DNA from: Streptococcus ovis DSM 16829
GTDB taxonomy: Bacteria > Bacillota > Bacilli > Lactobacillales > Streptococcaceae
Assembly: GCF_000380125.1 (NCBI RefSeq)
Contig: NZ_KB904562.1
Span: 186,001-250,000, forward strand
Direction of reading: 5' to 3'
DNA: 64,000 nt
Under the pieces are notes generated by a model. The model searched no databases and had not been told where the DNA came from. It saw nothing but the letters and a program-made list of their open reading frames with translations. A program made the position numbers and the translations under genes. Numbering within the stretch: position 1 is the first letter of the stretch; each line of letters starts with the position of its first letter. Below are positions 17,977-28,837 of this stretch, in pieces.

Positions 17977-18065
17977 GGGAGATTATTCTCGATCTCCTCT
18001 TATTTTAATCAATGATAGAACAGGGACGATTGACACATGAGAAACTAACCTGTTCTCATATGTCA
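17977..18065 (+). promoter_or_regulatory. Tandem and mutually exclusive hairpins between msmE and msmF
   Basis: The 168-bp gap holds a GGAGAT/ATCTCC hairpin (17978-17983 with 17992-17997) followed by a T-rich stretch. A near-perfect 11-bp inverted repeat (18031-18041 with 18055-18065, one mismatch) follows. A second pairing GAACAGG/CCTGTTC (18018-18024 with 18049-18055) runs into the last stem's right arm, so the two cannot be fully formed together. This may lower expression of the channel genes relative to the binding protein. Confidence 0.5.
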
Positions 18066-18105
18066 GTTGTTTCAGTATTTCAATCAGATGATGAGGAGGC
18101 AGTTT

Positions 18106-18981
18106 ATGGTAAAAAATAAAGGATTTATTGAGAGGTATTGGGCATATTTATTTGTCCTTGTTCCAATCATGTTACAAGCCTTGTTTTTCTTTTATCCACT
18201 TATTCAAGGGATTTTTTATAGTTTGACTGACTGGAATGGTTTGAGTAGCTCATTTAAGGTCATTGGGATTCAAAATTATATAGATGTGCTAAAAGACAGT
18301 CATTTCTATACTAGTATTACGTTCACCATTTTGTTTACCATTGGACTATTAGTTGGGGAAATTGTGATTGGTATCTTTATGGCAACTTTACTGAATCGAA
18401 AAATTAAGGCGCTTGGTTTTTTCCGAACATGGTATTTTTTCCCAGCTGTTTTATCAACCGTGACACTCGGATTGATCTTTAGCCAACTATTCAACTATGG
18501 CTTGCCACAGATTGGTGAGCTGTTGGGAATAGACTGGTTATCTGAGAATCTGCTTGTTCAAGAACATACCGTTATCCCATCAGCCATCTTTGTTGCACTC
18601 TGGCAAGGTTTGGCGATGCCGATTATCATTTTTCTAGCTGGTCTTCAAAGCATTCCTTCCGATATACTCGAAGCCGCTGAAATCGATGGTGCCAATCGTC
18701 GTCAGAAGTTCTTGAATATTGAATTGCCTTTCTTGCTTCCATCTATTTCTATGGTCTTCATTTTGGCTTTGAAGTCTGGGCTCACAGCTTTTGATCTGAT
18801 TTTCTCATTGACAAAAGGAGGACCAGACGGCAAGACAGAATCATTGGGGCTCTTAGTCTATAACTATGCCTTTGTAGACAATAAATTTTCGTATGCAAAT
18901 GCTTTAGCTGTCATATTATTCTTGATTATAGCTATTATTTCTGTGATTCAGATTTCTGTATCACGTAAATTTGAAGTGTGA
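18106..18981 (+). CDS. msmF: Sugar ABC transporter permease
   Basis: A 291-residue inner-membrane permease of the MalF type with six predicted helices and the cytoplasmic EAA loop (EAAEIDGANRRQ) that docks the ATPase. The ATG at 18106 has GAGGAGG six bases upstream; an earlier in-frame start has no site. It pairs with MsmG, whose gene begins eight bases after this stop. Confidence 0.92.
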   Translation: MVKNKGFIERYWAYLFVLVPIMLQALFFFYPLIQGIFYSLTDWNGLSSSFKVIGIQNYIDVLKDSHFYTSITFTILFTIGLLVGEIVIGIFMATLLNRKIKALGFFRTWYFFPAVLSTVTLGLIFSQLFNYGLPQIGELLGIDWLSENLLVQEHTVIPSAIFVALWQGLAMPIIIFLAGLQSIPSDILEAAEIDGANRRQKFLNIELPFLLPSISMVFILALKSGLTAFDLIFSLTKGGPDGKTESLGLLVYNYAFVDNKFSYANALAVILFLIIAIISVIQISVSRKFEV

Positions 18982-18989
18982 GGTGTCAG

Positions 18990-19820
18990 ATGGCAAATAA
19001 AAAGCAAAAAAATTGGTGGGTTTACCTCATTCTCTTTGCAGGGATCTTGATGATGTTGCTTCCATTGGTGATGACTGTCATCAGTTCTTTTAAACCAACG
19101 AGTGAGATTACAGGAAACTTTTTTGGCTTTCCAGAAGAATTTATCCTAGATAATTATATTCGTCTCTTTGAAGATGGTGTTACCCAATACTTTGGCAATT
19201 CTGCCCTGATTACAGTAGTCGGAGTAGCGTTGATTATCGCTATTATTCCGATGGCAGCCTTTGCAATTGCCCGGCATATGGACCGTAATAAGGCGTTCGC
19301 TATAATGTACATGCTGTTGATTATCGGAATTTTTGTACCTTTTCAGGTTATTATGATTCCAATGACTAAACTGATGTCAACCTTAGGACTTAGCAATATC
19401 ACAGGTTTGATTTTGCTCTACCTAGCCTATGCAGTACCACAAACGCTTTTTCTCTATGTAGGCTACATTAAGACCATCGTCCCTGCGGATATGGATGAAG
19501 CGGCAGCGATTGATGGCTGTGACAAGTTCACTATGTATTGGCGGATTATCTTTCCTTTAATGAAGCCAATGCACGCGACCGTTTTGATTATCAATGCTCT
19601 TTGGCTATGGAATGACTTTCTCCTACCATTACTTGTTTTGAACAAAGATCAAAATCTGTGGACACTACCTCTGTTCCAATACAATTACCAAGGCATGTAC
19701 TTCAGTGATTATGGACCAAGTTTTGCATCTTATGTTGTAGGGATTATTCCAATTCTGATTGTTTATCTCATTTTCCAAAAAAATATTATCTCTGGTATGA
19801 CCAGCGGTGCTGTAAAATAG
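18990..19820 (+). CDS. msmG: Sugar ABC transporter permease
   Basis: A 276-residue MalG-type permease with about six membrane helices and the EAA motif DEAAAIDGCDKF. The ATG at 18990 with GAGGTG close upstream was chosen; a GTG four codons earlier overlaps the msmF stop and is an alternative. Together with MsmF it forms the channel for raffinose- and isomaltose-type sugars. Confidence 0.91.
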   Translation: MANKKQKNWWVYLILFAGILMMLLPLVMTVISSFKPTSEITGNFFGFPEEFILDNYIRLFEDGVTQYFGNSALITVVGVALIIAIIPMAAFAIARHMDRNKAFAIMYMLLIIGIFVPFQVIMIPMTKLMSTLGLSNITGLILLYLAYAVPQTLFLYVGYIKTIVPADMDEAAAIDGCDKFTMYWRIIFPLMKPMHATVLIINALWLWNDFLLPLLVLNKDQNLWTLPLFQYNYQGMYFSDYGPSFASYVVGIIPILIVYLIFQKNIISGMTSGAVK

Positions 19821-19877
19821 AAAAAGGTAGTTTGTATTTTTGTGCAAACTGTCCTAAATTTTCAGCTGGAATGCCCC

Positions 19878-19896
19878 TATAATGAAAGCGCTATTT
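19878..19896 (+). promoter_or_regulatory. -10 and overlapping cre-like site before gtfA
   Basis: TATAAT (19878-19883) runs directly into TGAAAGCGCTATTT (19883-19896), a 12/14 match to the CcpA site. No good -35 is visible. gtfA may thus have its own catabolite-repressed promoter in addition to readthrough from msmG. Confidence 0.5.
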
Positions 19897-19941
19897 TTGT
19901 TATGATGAAAGAAATATAAAAATCGGAGGACACAACAATTT

Positions 19942-21387
19942 ATGGCCATTACAAATAAGACGATGCTCATCACTTATTCGGATAGTTTAGGAAAAAATCT
20001 AAAAGAGCTAGATGAAAACTTGAGCAAGTATTTCGGTGATGCGGTGGGTGGTGTGCACCTACTTCCATTTTTTCCATCAACAGGCGACCGTGGTTTTGCA
20101 CCAGTGGATTATGATGAGGTCGATTCCGCCTTTGGTGACTGGGATGATGTGAAGCGTCTTGGGGAGAAATATTACCTCATGTTCGACTTTATGATCAATC
20201 ATATTTCCCGTCAATCTAAGTATTACAAGGATTTCCAAGAAAAGAAGGACGAGTCAGAATACGCTGATTTATTCCTACGCTGGGAAAAATTCTGGCCTGA
20301 AAATCGTCCAACAAAAGAAGATGTCGATTTGATTTACAAACGTAAGGATAAAGCCCCAATGCAGGAAATTGTCTTTGCAGATGGCTCAAAAGAGCATCTC
20401 TGGAATACCTTTGGTGAGGAACAAATCGACCTTGATGTGACAAAAGAAGTGACCATGGACTTTATCAAAAAGACCATTGAACACTTGGCGGCAAATGGTT
20501 GTGATTTAATCCGTTTGGATGCCTTTGCCTATGCTGTGAAGAAATTGGATACCAATGATTTCTTTGTGGAGCCTGAAATTTGGGACTTGCTGGACAAGGT
20601 GCGCGACATGGCAGCAGAAGCTGGAGCAGAGTTACTTCCTGAAATTCATGAACATTATACGATTCAGTTCAAGATTGCGGATCACGACTACTATGTCTAT
20701 GATTTTGCGCTTCCAATGGTGACGCTTCATGCTCTTTATTCCACTCATACGAATCAATTGGCCAAATGGTTGAAGATGAGTCCGATGAAGCAATTCACAA
20801 CGCTGGATACACATGATGGGATTGGTGTGGTCGATGTCAAAGATATTTTGACAGATGAAGAAATTGACTTTGCATCAAATGAGCTTTATAAAGTCGGTGC
20901 CAATGTCAAACGGAAATATTCTTCAGCTGAGTACAATAATTTGGATATTTATCAAATTAACTCGACCTACTATTCGGCTCTCGGTGATGATGACAAGAAA
21001 TATTTCCTTGCCCGTCTTATCCAAGCCTTTGCACCAGGGATCCCACAAGTGTATTATGTAGGGTTCTTAGCTGGAAAGAACGACTTAGAGCTGCTTGAAA
21101 GTACCAAGGAAGGTCGTAATATCAACCGTCACTACTACACAAGCGAAGAAATCGCTCAAGAAGTAGAACGCCCAGTGGTCAAAGCTCTTCTAAAACTCTT
21201 TACCTACCGTAATCAGAGCGCAGCCTTTGACCTAGATGGTGGTATTGAGGTAGCAACACCAAATGAGCATACGATTATTATTACTCGTCACAATGCGGAC
21301 AAGTCAGTAGTCGCAGAAGCAACTCTTGATTTGAAAGAACTGACTTACACAGTAGTCGAAAATGGAGAAAGATTAGCATTTGAGTAA
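19942..21387 (+). CDS. gtfA: Sucrose phosphorylase (GH13_18)
   Basis: A 481-residue enzyme, the same length as S. mutans GtfA, that converts sucrose and phosphate to glucose 1-phosphate and fructose inside the cell. The catalytic triad is visible: Asp193 in RLDAFAY (nucleophile), Glu234 in LPEIHEH (acid/base) and Asp292 in LDTHDGIG. It handles the sucrose released from raffinose by Aga. A GGAGGA site lies upstream of the ATG. A perfect long terminator follows, which ends the ancestral operon here. Confidence 0.95.
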   Translation: MAITNKTMLITYSDSLGKNLKELDENLSKYFGDAVGGVHLLPFFPSTGDRGFAPVDYDEVDSAFGDWDDVKRLGEKYYLMFDFMINHISRQSKYYKDFQEKKDESEYADLFLRWEKFWPENRPTKEDVDLIYKRKDKAPMQEIVFADGSKEHLWNTFGEEQIDLDVTKEVTMDFIKKTIEHLAANGCDLIRLDAFAYAVKKLDTNDFFVEPEIWDLLDKVRDMAAEAGAELLPEIHEHYTIQFKIADHDYYVYDFALPMVTLHALYSTHTNQLAKWLKMSPMKQFTTLDTHDGIGVVDVKDILTDEEIDFASNELYKVGANVKRKYSSAEYNNLDIYQINSTYYSALGDDDKKYFLARLIQAFAPGIPQVYYVGFLAGKNDLELLESTKEGRNINRHYYTSEEIAQEVERPVVKALLKLFTYRNQSAAFDLDGGIEVATPNEHTIIITRHNADKSVVAEATLDLKELTYTVVENGERLAFE

Positions 21388-21426
21388 CACTTCGTCTGCA
21401 ATACTGAGTGCAGGAGTCGTAATCAA

Positions 21427-21480
21427 AAAAATGAAAAAATCTAGTTGATTTATGGTTAGCAACTAGATTTTTTCATTTTT
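21427..21480 (+). terminator. Terminator of gtfA
   Basis: Perfect 21-bp inverted repeat (21427-21447 and 21460-21480) with a 12-nt loop and a T-rich 3' arm. Confidence 0.92.
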
Positions 21481-21630
21481 GTATAGCGCTATTATCCAAT
21501 TTTTCAAGGACATAGTAAGAACAAAGTGTGAGAGTTTTATGTGATAATTTTCACTTTGTTTTTTTATGAGAATATGATACGATTGTTTCAATTGGAATAG
21601 GTTCCCATATATGCGTAATGGAGGTAAAGT

Positions 21631-22479
21631 ATGAGGCATTTTGGAGTGATGTTCAAGACTTTTCGAGAATCAAGAGGTTTACGATTAAAAGATGTGGCAA
21701 AGGCTGGTATATCAACCTCTCAGCTCTCACGTTTTGAAAAAGGTGAGACGGATTTGACGATTTCAAAATTCATAGCTATTTTAGATGCCATTAACATGCC
21801 TATTGACGAGTTTATGTATGCTGTGCATGATTTTCACCGGGATGAACTAAATGAACTCTTGTCAAAAGTTCGGCATTTTGTATCAACTCACGATATTGAA
21901 GGCATGAAACAGTTGCTTCACGCTCAGATAGAATTAGAAAATACAGGAAGGAAATTTCATCGAATCAATACTATTTTATTGAGAATTCGCTTGCAAGATT
22001 TGTCGGGAGAAAATTATTACGATGAGAAGGAGTTGGAGGATTTAACTGACTATTTATTTAGCGTAGAATACTGGGGGAATTATGAACTCTTGATTTTTTC
22101 AAATACTTTAGATGTCCTAAAACATGATGTTTTCATGGTTTTGGCTAGGGAAATGATCCGGCGCTCAGATTTTTATAAAGAAATTCCTAATAATAGGCGT
22201 TTAATTTCCACAATGCTATTAAATGGGTATATCACCTGTATTGAAAGAGGAAAGTTACTTGATGCCTTGTATTTTGAAAAGCAATTAAATCAGTGTTTTT
22301 TCATTGAGACAGAAATTTATGAGCGCTTGGTTTTCCAGTATGCTAAACATTTTTATGACTATCGCGAATCGGGTAACCAAGGGGCCATTGTAGGGATGCA
22401 GAAATGTATTGAAGCGATGATGTTAGCTGGGAGTGATCAACTGGCACAGATTTATCGTAAGCATTTAGATAATTTGTAG
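21631..22479 (+). CDS. Rgg/GadR/MutR-family transcriptional regulator
   Basis: A 282-residue protein with an N-terminal XRE-type HTH (FKTFRESRGLRLKDVAK; STSQLSRFEKGETDLT) and a C-terminal helical repeat domain of the Rgg type that binds peptide pheromones in characterised members. It lies immediately upstream of, and in the same direction as, a two-gene ABC transporter it may control. I found no convincing small-hydrophobic-peptide gene beside it on either strand. A hairpin-like dyad ACAAAGTG/CACTTTGT (21521-21528 and 21552-21559) precedes it and is followed by T residues. Confidence 0.85.
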   Translation: MRHFGVMFKTFRESRGLRLKDVAKAGISTSQLSRFEKGETDLTISKFIAILDAINMPIDEFMYAVHDFHRDELNELLSKVRHFVSTHDIEGMKQLLHAQIELENTGRKFHRINTILLRIRLQDLSGENYYDEKELEDLTDYLFSVEYWGNYELLIFSNTLDVLKHDVFMVLAREMIRRSDFYKEIPNNRRLISTMLLNGYITCIERGKLLDALYFEKQLNQCFFIETEIYERLVFQYAKHFYDYRESGNQGAIVGMQKCIEAMMLAGSDQLAQIYRKHLDNL

Positions 22480-22596
22480 TAATACGCAGATATGGGAAAA
22501 ATTTTTAGTAGAAGTTGAGAGTGATATACTTAAAGGGATTAGCCATTGATTGCTTTCACTGGTTATGTCTAGGTGGTTTAATTCGGAGGAAATATC

Positions 22597-24150
22597 ATGA
22601 AACTATTGTCTTATCTTGGAAAATTCAAGTATGTCGCCCTTCTTACCTTTATTCTGGGTGGCTTTGCTAGTATTTTACAATCACTCGTGATTAAAAAGGT
22701 TATTGCGATTGATACGATATCTGATTTTAATTCTTTGTGGAAACTCTTTGCTGTGGGGTTATTGACCTATTTGGTATTCTATGGTCTAGAGTTTGGAGCA
22801 AATGTAGTTTACGATATGTCTTGTAAACGCATCATGTTAGCTTTGCGGGATAAATTGACAAAGACGTTCCTCTTAACGAAGGAGTCAATAGACCAACATG
22901 AGACGACCAATTTTCTTAGTCAAGACCTAGAGTTTTTCTATGATAATTATGTGACGCAGGTTATGCGTTTGCCCAAAAATGGAATGCTTTTCCTTGTAGT
23001 GTCTATTTATTTAATCAGCTTAAATCCTGTTCTAGCGCTTCTCTTTATTCTTGGTTCTCTTTTACGCCCATTACCACAATTGTTTTTAAGTAAAGTTTCG
23101 GACGCTTTTGGACAAAAGCAGAGCGAGGAGCGAGAACATTCGATGGGTTTACTGATGGATTATGTTAATGGTGGAAGTACTTTATTACATCATCAGGCTT
23201 TTGAGACTACCTATGGTAAACTTAAAAACCAAGTAATAACCTACGAAACAGCTCGTCGCAATTATTATTACTTGTCTAATTTTCTCTTTTTCTGTAATGG
23301 TTTGACACAGTTTTTAGGGCGTGTATTGCCAGTTGGTATTTATTTCTTATTTCCAAATACGTTTGGTCATATTCCCGTATCTTCTCTTGTAGCCATGTTT
23401 ATTGCTTCAAGTAGTTTGTCCAGTCCTCTTCAAAATATGATGTATGCAACATTTAGCATGCAGGCTGCCAACTCGATCAAAACAAAAATCTATGAACTAA
23501 TGGATAAGCCTGTTGATGAAGCAGAAGTTCCATACATCCCTGATTTTGAGGTCCTGACTTTGGAAGATATCACAAAATCCTATGGAGAGAAATCCATTTT
23601 TCAAGAATTTTCCTATACCTTTGAAAAAGGGAAAAAATATTTGATTAAGGGAGCCAGTGGACGAGGAAAAACGACCTTACTAAATATCATCAAGGGTGAG
23701 ACTGTAGATTCTGGAAAAGTTGCTCTTGTGACAAATGACAATCGAGTCTTTGAGACTTACCAAGCCAATATCGGGATGGTGAGTCAATCGCCTTTTCTCT
23801 TTAATGGAACTCTAGAAGAAAATATCTGTCTGAATCAGACTTTTTCCCGTGAAGAAATGACCAAAGTATTAAAGCAAGTTCATTTACTTGAAGAATTCCC
23901 TGAAGGCTTAGATTTCCAAATTGAAAATAATGGTAGTAATGTTTCAGGTGGTCAGCGTATCAGGATAGAGCTAGCAAGATTTTTACTCCGTCAAAAGGAT
24001 ATTTTGCTTTTGGATGAGGTAACTGCTGCTTTGGATAAAGACAATGCTCGAAGAGTAAGAGAGTTGATTTTCTCGTTGCCAGTGACCATTATTGAAGTGG
24101 CTCACCATGTGGACGAAGCAATCGTTTATGATGCTGTGATAGAATTGTAG
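22597..24150 (+). CDS. ABC transporter, fused permease and ATPase (first of pair)
   Basis: A 517-residue half-transporter with membrane helices in roughly the first 290 residues and an NBD with Walker A (GASGRGKTT), signature VSGGQRIRIE, Walker B (ILLLDEVTAALD) and a switch His in EVAHHVDE. It is slightly shorter than most exporters of this architecture. A GGAGG site precedes the ATG. With the next gene it should form a heterodimer. Its position after an Rgg regulator suggests peptide or drug export, but no substrate is visible. Confidence 0.85.
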   Translation: MKLLSYLGKFKYVALLTFILGGFASILQSLVIKKVIAIDTISDFNSLWKLFAVGLLTYLVFYGLEFGANVVYDMSCKRIMLALRDKLTKTFLLTKESIDQHETTNFLSQDLEFFYDNYVTQVMRLPKNGMLFLVVSIYLISLNPVLALLFILGSLLRPLPQLFLSKVSDAFGQKQSEEREHSMGLLMDYVNGGSTLLHHQAFETTYGKLKNQVITYETARRNYYYLSNFLFFCNGLTQFLGRVLPVGIYFLFPNTFGHIPVSSLVAMFIASSSLSSPLQNMMYATFSMQAANSIKTKIYELMDKPVDEAEVPYIPDFEVLTLEDITKSYGEKSIFQEFSYTFEKGKKYLIKGASGRGKTTLLNIIKGETVDSGKVALVTNDNRVFETYQANIGMVSQSPFLFNGTLEENICLNQTFSREEMTKVLKQVHLLEEFPEGLDFQIENNGSNVSGGQRIRIELARFLLRQKDILLLDEVTAALDKDNARRVRELIFSLPVTIIEVAHHVDEAIVYDAVIEL

Positions 24151-24158
24151 GTGATGAG

Positions 24159-25733
24159 ATGTTTAAGTATTTTAATAAATTTTTGGTGACGTTAGCCCTC
24201 ATCTCCAGTGTTTTAAACAGTTTTGTCTTTCTCATTGAACCATTGATGACAGACAAAATCTTCGACCTTACAGCGTTAAATAGCCGCAAAGAGACATGGG
24301 ATTTTTTGGTCTATGGACTGACACTCTATTTGCTCTTATATGCTGTCATGTTTATTGCCAATCTCTTACTGAACCAGATAATGACCATTGGTTGTGGCAA
24401 CATTCGACTTCGTCTCTATCAGCAGTTGATGTTAGGTCATCAGAAAATGGGCAATGATAAGAAAATTTCGCTATTGACACAGGATGTCGAATATTATCTC
24501 TGGAATCATATTAGCCCTAGTATTCTCCTTGTTGCACATATTAGTAATTTCCTCTTACTTAGTATCTACCTCTTGTCCAAAAATATACCGATTGATTTGC
24601 TGTTTATTGTCTGTGCCTTTCTTTTCTTAATTGTTCAACTTAGAATTAGTAAAATAGCAGAGCAAAAAGGGGGCGAACAAGCCGCAGAAAGACAGAAATT
24701 ACTGAGTTCATTGAGTGATACGATTGCTGGAAGGTCAACATTGGCTCAGAATCAAGCTCTTTCTCCTAGTTTTAAAGTGCTTCAAAAACAATCAGCATAC
24801 TATGAAAAGTCACGGCAAACATTTGGGATCTATCAATCTTTTTTTGCCTTTTTAGCCAATCTGATGCTCTTTGTGTCTCAATTCTTACCAATCTTTTTAG
24901 GCCTGGTTTTGATGACAGTAGGGACAGATTTGAGAACGACTGACCTGATTGCGATGTTTATTGCGGCAACACGTCTGGAACAACCTTTGATGAATATCAT
25001 TAACGATATTTTTAGGCTCAAAGGAGCAAAGGCTATTTCTGATAAATTCGATCAAATATTGGCACAGGATATCCCTAACGTTCAGACAAGTTCAGTATCT
25101 ACTAAAAGTTTTAAAGCGTTAGCATGTCATCAATTGACCAAATCTTTTGCAGGTAGGGTGCTATTTTCTGATTTCTCTTATCGCTTTGAAAAAGGGAAGA
25201 AATACTTGATTAAAGGACCAAGTGGCTCTGGAAAATCAACCCTCTTTAAACTAATGTTACAAGAATTAATTCCAGACAAAGGCGGGCTAACGATGGTACT
25301 TGATGGCGGTCAGGTGACGAAAGATTACCAACAGCGGATCGGTTTAATTGCTCAGTCACCTTATCTCTTTAATGATAGCATTCGATATAATTTGACACTA
25401 GGAGCTGAATTTTCCGATGCCATATTATTGGAAAAGCTAGAGCAGGTAGGTTTGACGTCTGAGATTGATAATGTTTTAGAGTACCAAATTGTGAATAATG
25501 GGGAAAATATTTCTGGTGGACAACGGGCACGGCTTGAAATTGCACGCAGTCTGATTAGACAAAAAGATGTTCTTCTTGCAGATGAAGTGACAGCTCCGCT
25601 TGATGCTGAAAATGCCAAGAACATTCGAAATCTGCTATTTAATCTACCAGTCACTGTTATTGAAATCGCCCACCATATTGATGATGATTTTGTCTATGAT
25701 GGTGAGATTGATCTATCGCAAGTTAGAGATTAA
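24159..25733 (+). CDS. ABC transporter, fused permease and ATPase (second of pair)
   Basis: A 524-residue half-transporter, paralogous to the preceding gene (shared FEKGKKYLIKG before Walker A and IEIAHHIDD at the end). NBD motifs: Walker [10 protein letters not shown], signature ISGGQRARLE and Walker B VLLADEVTAPLD, with the catalytic Glu present. Its start lies eight bases after the previous stop. The two proteins are diverged enough to be the two halves of a heterodimer rather than a tandem duplicate. Confidence 0.85.
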   Translation: MFKYFNKFLVTLALISSVLNSFVFLIEPLMTDKIFDLTALNSRKETWDFLVYGLTLYLLLYAVMFIANLLLNQIMTIGCGNIRLRLYQQLMLGHQKMGNDKKISLLTQDVEYYLWNHISPSILLVAHISNFLLLSIYLLSKNIPIDLLFIVCAFLFLIVQLRISKIAEQKGGEQAAERQKLLSSLSDTIAGRSTLAQNQALSPSFKVLQKQSAYYEKSRQTFGIYQSFFAFLANLMLFVSQFLPIFLGLVLMTVGTDLRTTDLIAMFIAATRLEQPLMNIINDIFRLKGAKAISDKFDQILAQDIPNVQTSSVSTKSFKALACHQLTKSFAGRVLFSDFSYRFEKGKKYLIKGPSGSGKSTLFKLMLQELIPDKGGLTMVLDGGQVTKDYQQRIGLIAQSPYLFNDSIRYNLTLGAEFSDAILLEKLEQVGLTSEIDNVLEYQIVNNGENISGGQRARLEIARSLIRQKDVLLADEVTAPLDAENAKNIRNLLFNLPVTVIEIAHHIDDDFVYDGEIDLSQVRD

Positions 25734-25734
25734 A

Positions 25735-25878
25735 ATGACCAATAAGAAAAGCGGTCACTCTGGATCAGGGCATCAAAGAAGTGCTGCTCAACAATTATGG
25801 GGAAGTGAACATAGACACAACGATTTTGACGCTATTCCCCTATCAAGCACTCGTTGTAGCGCTATAGATAGAAAATGA
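25735..25878 (+). other. Short ORF or gene remnant between the ABC pair and dexB
   Basis: A 47-codon ORF starts two bases after the ABC stop, but its composition (Ser, His, Gln and Arg rich) looks unnatural. The +1 frame of the same DNA is open for about 42 codons to a TAG near 25867 and reads like real protein, with segments such as LDQGIKEVLLNNYGEV and ILTLFPYQALVVAL, although it has no start codon. This may be the 3' remnant of a gene displaced when the Rgg-ABC cassette entered the operon. I do not recognise the family. Confidence 0.35.
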
Positions 25879-25913
25879 GGCAAGCTGCACAAAGAAATTT
25901 GGCAGCTTTCCTA

Positions 25914-25943
25914 TTGCCATAAAATGAAAACGTTTGCTATACT
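25914..25943 (+). promoter_or_regulatory. dexB promoter with a perfect cre site
   Basis: TTGCCA (25914-25919), an 18-bp spacer and TATACT (25938-25943). ATGAAAACGTTTGCT (25924-25938) in the spacer matches the CcpA consensus WTGNAANCGNWNNCW at every position. Strong glucose repression of dexB is predicted. Confidence 0.82.
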
Positions 25944-25955
25944 ATAAGGGATTAA

Positions 25956-27596
<1,641 letters not shown>

Positions 27597-27602
27597 AACA
27601 TA

Positions 27603-27634
27603 GTAAAAAGAACCTCTGCGGAGGTTCTTTTTAC
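27603..27634. terminator. Bidirectional terminator between dexB and the hemolysin III gene
   Basis: Perfect 14-bp stem (27603-27616 and 27621-27634) with a TGCG tetraloop and A/T tails on both sides. The stop codon of the convergent gene lies inside the right arm. Confidence 0.92.
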
Positions 27635-28281
27635 TGCATATAAAATACAATAGCCATGTATTGAAGAGCACTGGCCAAAATGATAAATAAATGCCAGATC
27701 ATATGGAAATAGGGTTTTTTCTTGGCATAAAATCCTGCACCGATGGTATAGGCTAGTCCTCCTGCCAACATAAGGAGCCAAAATGGAAGTGTGGTCTGCT
27801 GGACAACAGCTGGGAGGATAAAGACAATTAACCAGCCCATGATGAGGTAAAGGGCTAGACTGAAACGTTCATTCACCTTTTTGGCGAAGATTTTATAAAG
27901 AATGCCAAAGATAGTCGTCCCCCACTGGAGAACCAGTATGATGTAACCTTTCCAGTTATTCATTAGGGCGAGAACTACTGGAGTATAACTTCCTGCAATA
28001 GCGATGTAAATCATGCTGTGATCGATTATCCGTAAAATATACTTATGAGTAGAGCCATAGGACATGGAGTGGTAGATAGTGGATGAGAGAAACATCAGAA
28101 AGAGACTGATGACAAAAATCGAAACTCCAAAAGCCTGCATAGCTCCGTAAGCATTATAGGTGTAAATAGCTGAGAAGGGCAGGAGCATCAACATGATAAA
28201 AGCACTGATAGCATGGGTGACAGCATTAGCAACTTCTTCACCAAAACTGAGTTGAGTAGAGAGTTTAAAAGTTCGATTCAT
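27631..28281 (-). CDS. Hemolysin III / PAQR family membrane protein
   Basis: A 216-residue protein with seven predicted membrane helices and the PAQR/HlyIII motifs: an early His-bearing segment (AVTHAIS), STIYHSM, the IDHSMIY motif and the C-terminal FHMIWHLFI. These form the putative metal site of the family. Despite the name, haemolytic activity is not established for most members, and a role in membrane homeostasis is more often considered. Its start overlaps the upstream DUF1836 gene by 17 bp. Confidence 0.88.
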   Translation of the reverse strand: MNRTFKLSTQLSFGEEVANAVTHAISAFIMLMLLPFSAIYTYNAYGAMQAFGVSIFVISLFLMFLSSTIYHSMSYGSTHKYILRIIDHSMIYIAIAGSYTPVVLALMNNWKGYIILVLQWGTTIFGILYKIFAKKVNERFSLALYLIMGWLIVFILPAVVQQTTLPFWLLMLAGGLAYTIGAGFYAKKKPYFHMIWHLFIILASALQYMAIVFYMQ

Positions 28282-28744
28282 TAGCTATACCTTCTTTCAT
28301 ATTGTTCGGACTTGTTGTTTCAGTAAGACTGTCAATTAATTTCATTGCCTCTTGATAAGCTTGAATGGCTTGACAGGCTTTGAGAATGAGTTCTGGGACT
28401 TCATCTTGTTCTTTTCCCATGAGGCAATCCACAAAGCAATCATACAGAACTTTCGAATCTGCATCTTGATAATGTACTTCAATCATCTGGCAAATATCTG
28501 TAATCGCAAAGATTGGTTTACAAAGGGTCAGCACAATAAGGCGAGCAATTTGCAAGCGACCATACTTTTTCTTTACCGGTTTTGGTAGATAACCATGTTT
28601 GACATAATTGTTCACCATGGCCGCTGTCAAAGGTTTTTCAGAATGGCTGAGATAGGTAGCTGTTTCTTGATTGACATAAAGTAAAACTTGGTCTAGATAG
28701 AGATCTAGGCTAGGCAATTCTTTCCAGTTAGGTAGTTGTTTCAT
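28265..28744 (-). CDS. DUF1836 domain protein
   Basis: A 159-residue protein with an N-terminal winged-helix-like segment (MVNNYVKHGYLPKPVKKKYGR, given here as MVNNYVKHG and KKKYGR) of the MerR-like DUF1836 type, then a helical region. The family has no assigned function; in streptococci it commonly sits beside the HlyIII gene, which it overlaps here. The ATG at 28744 was preferred over a GTG four codons earlier. It may regulate its neighbour, which is inference. Confidence 0.75.
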   Translation of the reverse strand: MKQLPNWKELPSLDLYLDQVLLYVNQETATYLSHSEKPLTAAMVNNYVKHGYLPKPVKKKYGRLQIARLIVLTLCKPIFAITDICQMIEVHYQDADSKVLYDCFVDCLMGKEQDEVPELILKACQAIQAYQEAMKLIDSLTETTSPNNMKEGIANESNF

Positions 28745-28800
28745 TATAATCACCACTTTATCTAGTTTTAATAACTAGATAATACTATTTAAAAGATTTG

Positions 28801-28837
28801 TTGTCAAGTAAAAAGAAATTATGCTACAATAAAAATA
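28801..28837 (+). promoter_or_regulatory. Promoter giving a leaderless yaaA transcript
   Basis: TTGTCA (28801-28806), an 18-bp spacer and TACAAT (28825-28830). The ATG of yaaA begins seven bases after the -10, where transcription itself should start, and there is no ribosome-binding site. Confidence 0.75.

Noticed and set aside
21456-21512. Leftward short ORF (MSLKNWIIALYK...) upstream of rgg, considered as a divergent SHP-type pheromone
   Set aside because: It lacks a ribosome site and runs into the gtfA terminator, so the sequence is explained by the hairpin.
22565-22600. 11-codon ORF overlapping the start of the first ABC gene after rgg, considered as a pheromone
   Set aside because: It has no ribosome site and is not hydrophobic; it is simply the reading frame over the Shine-Dalgarno of the next gene.
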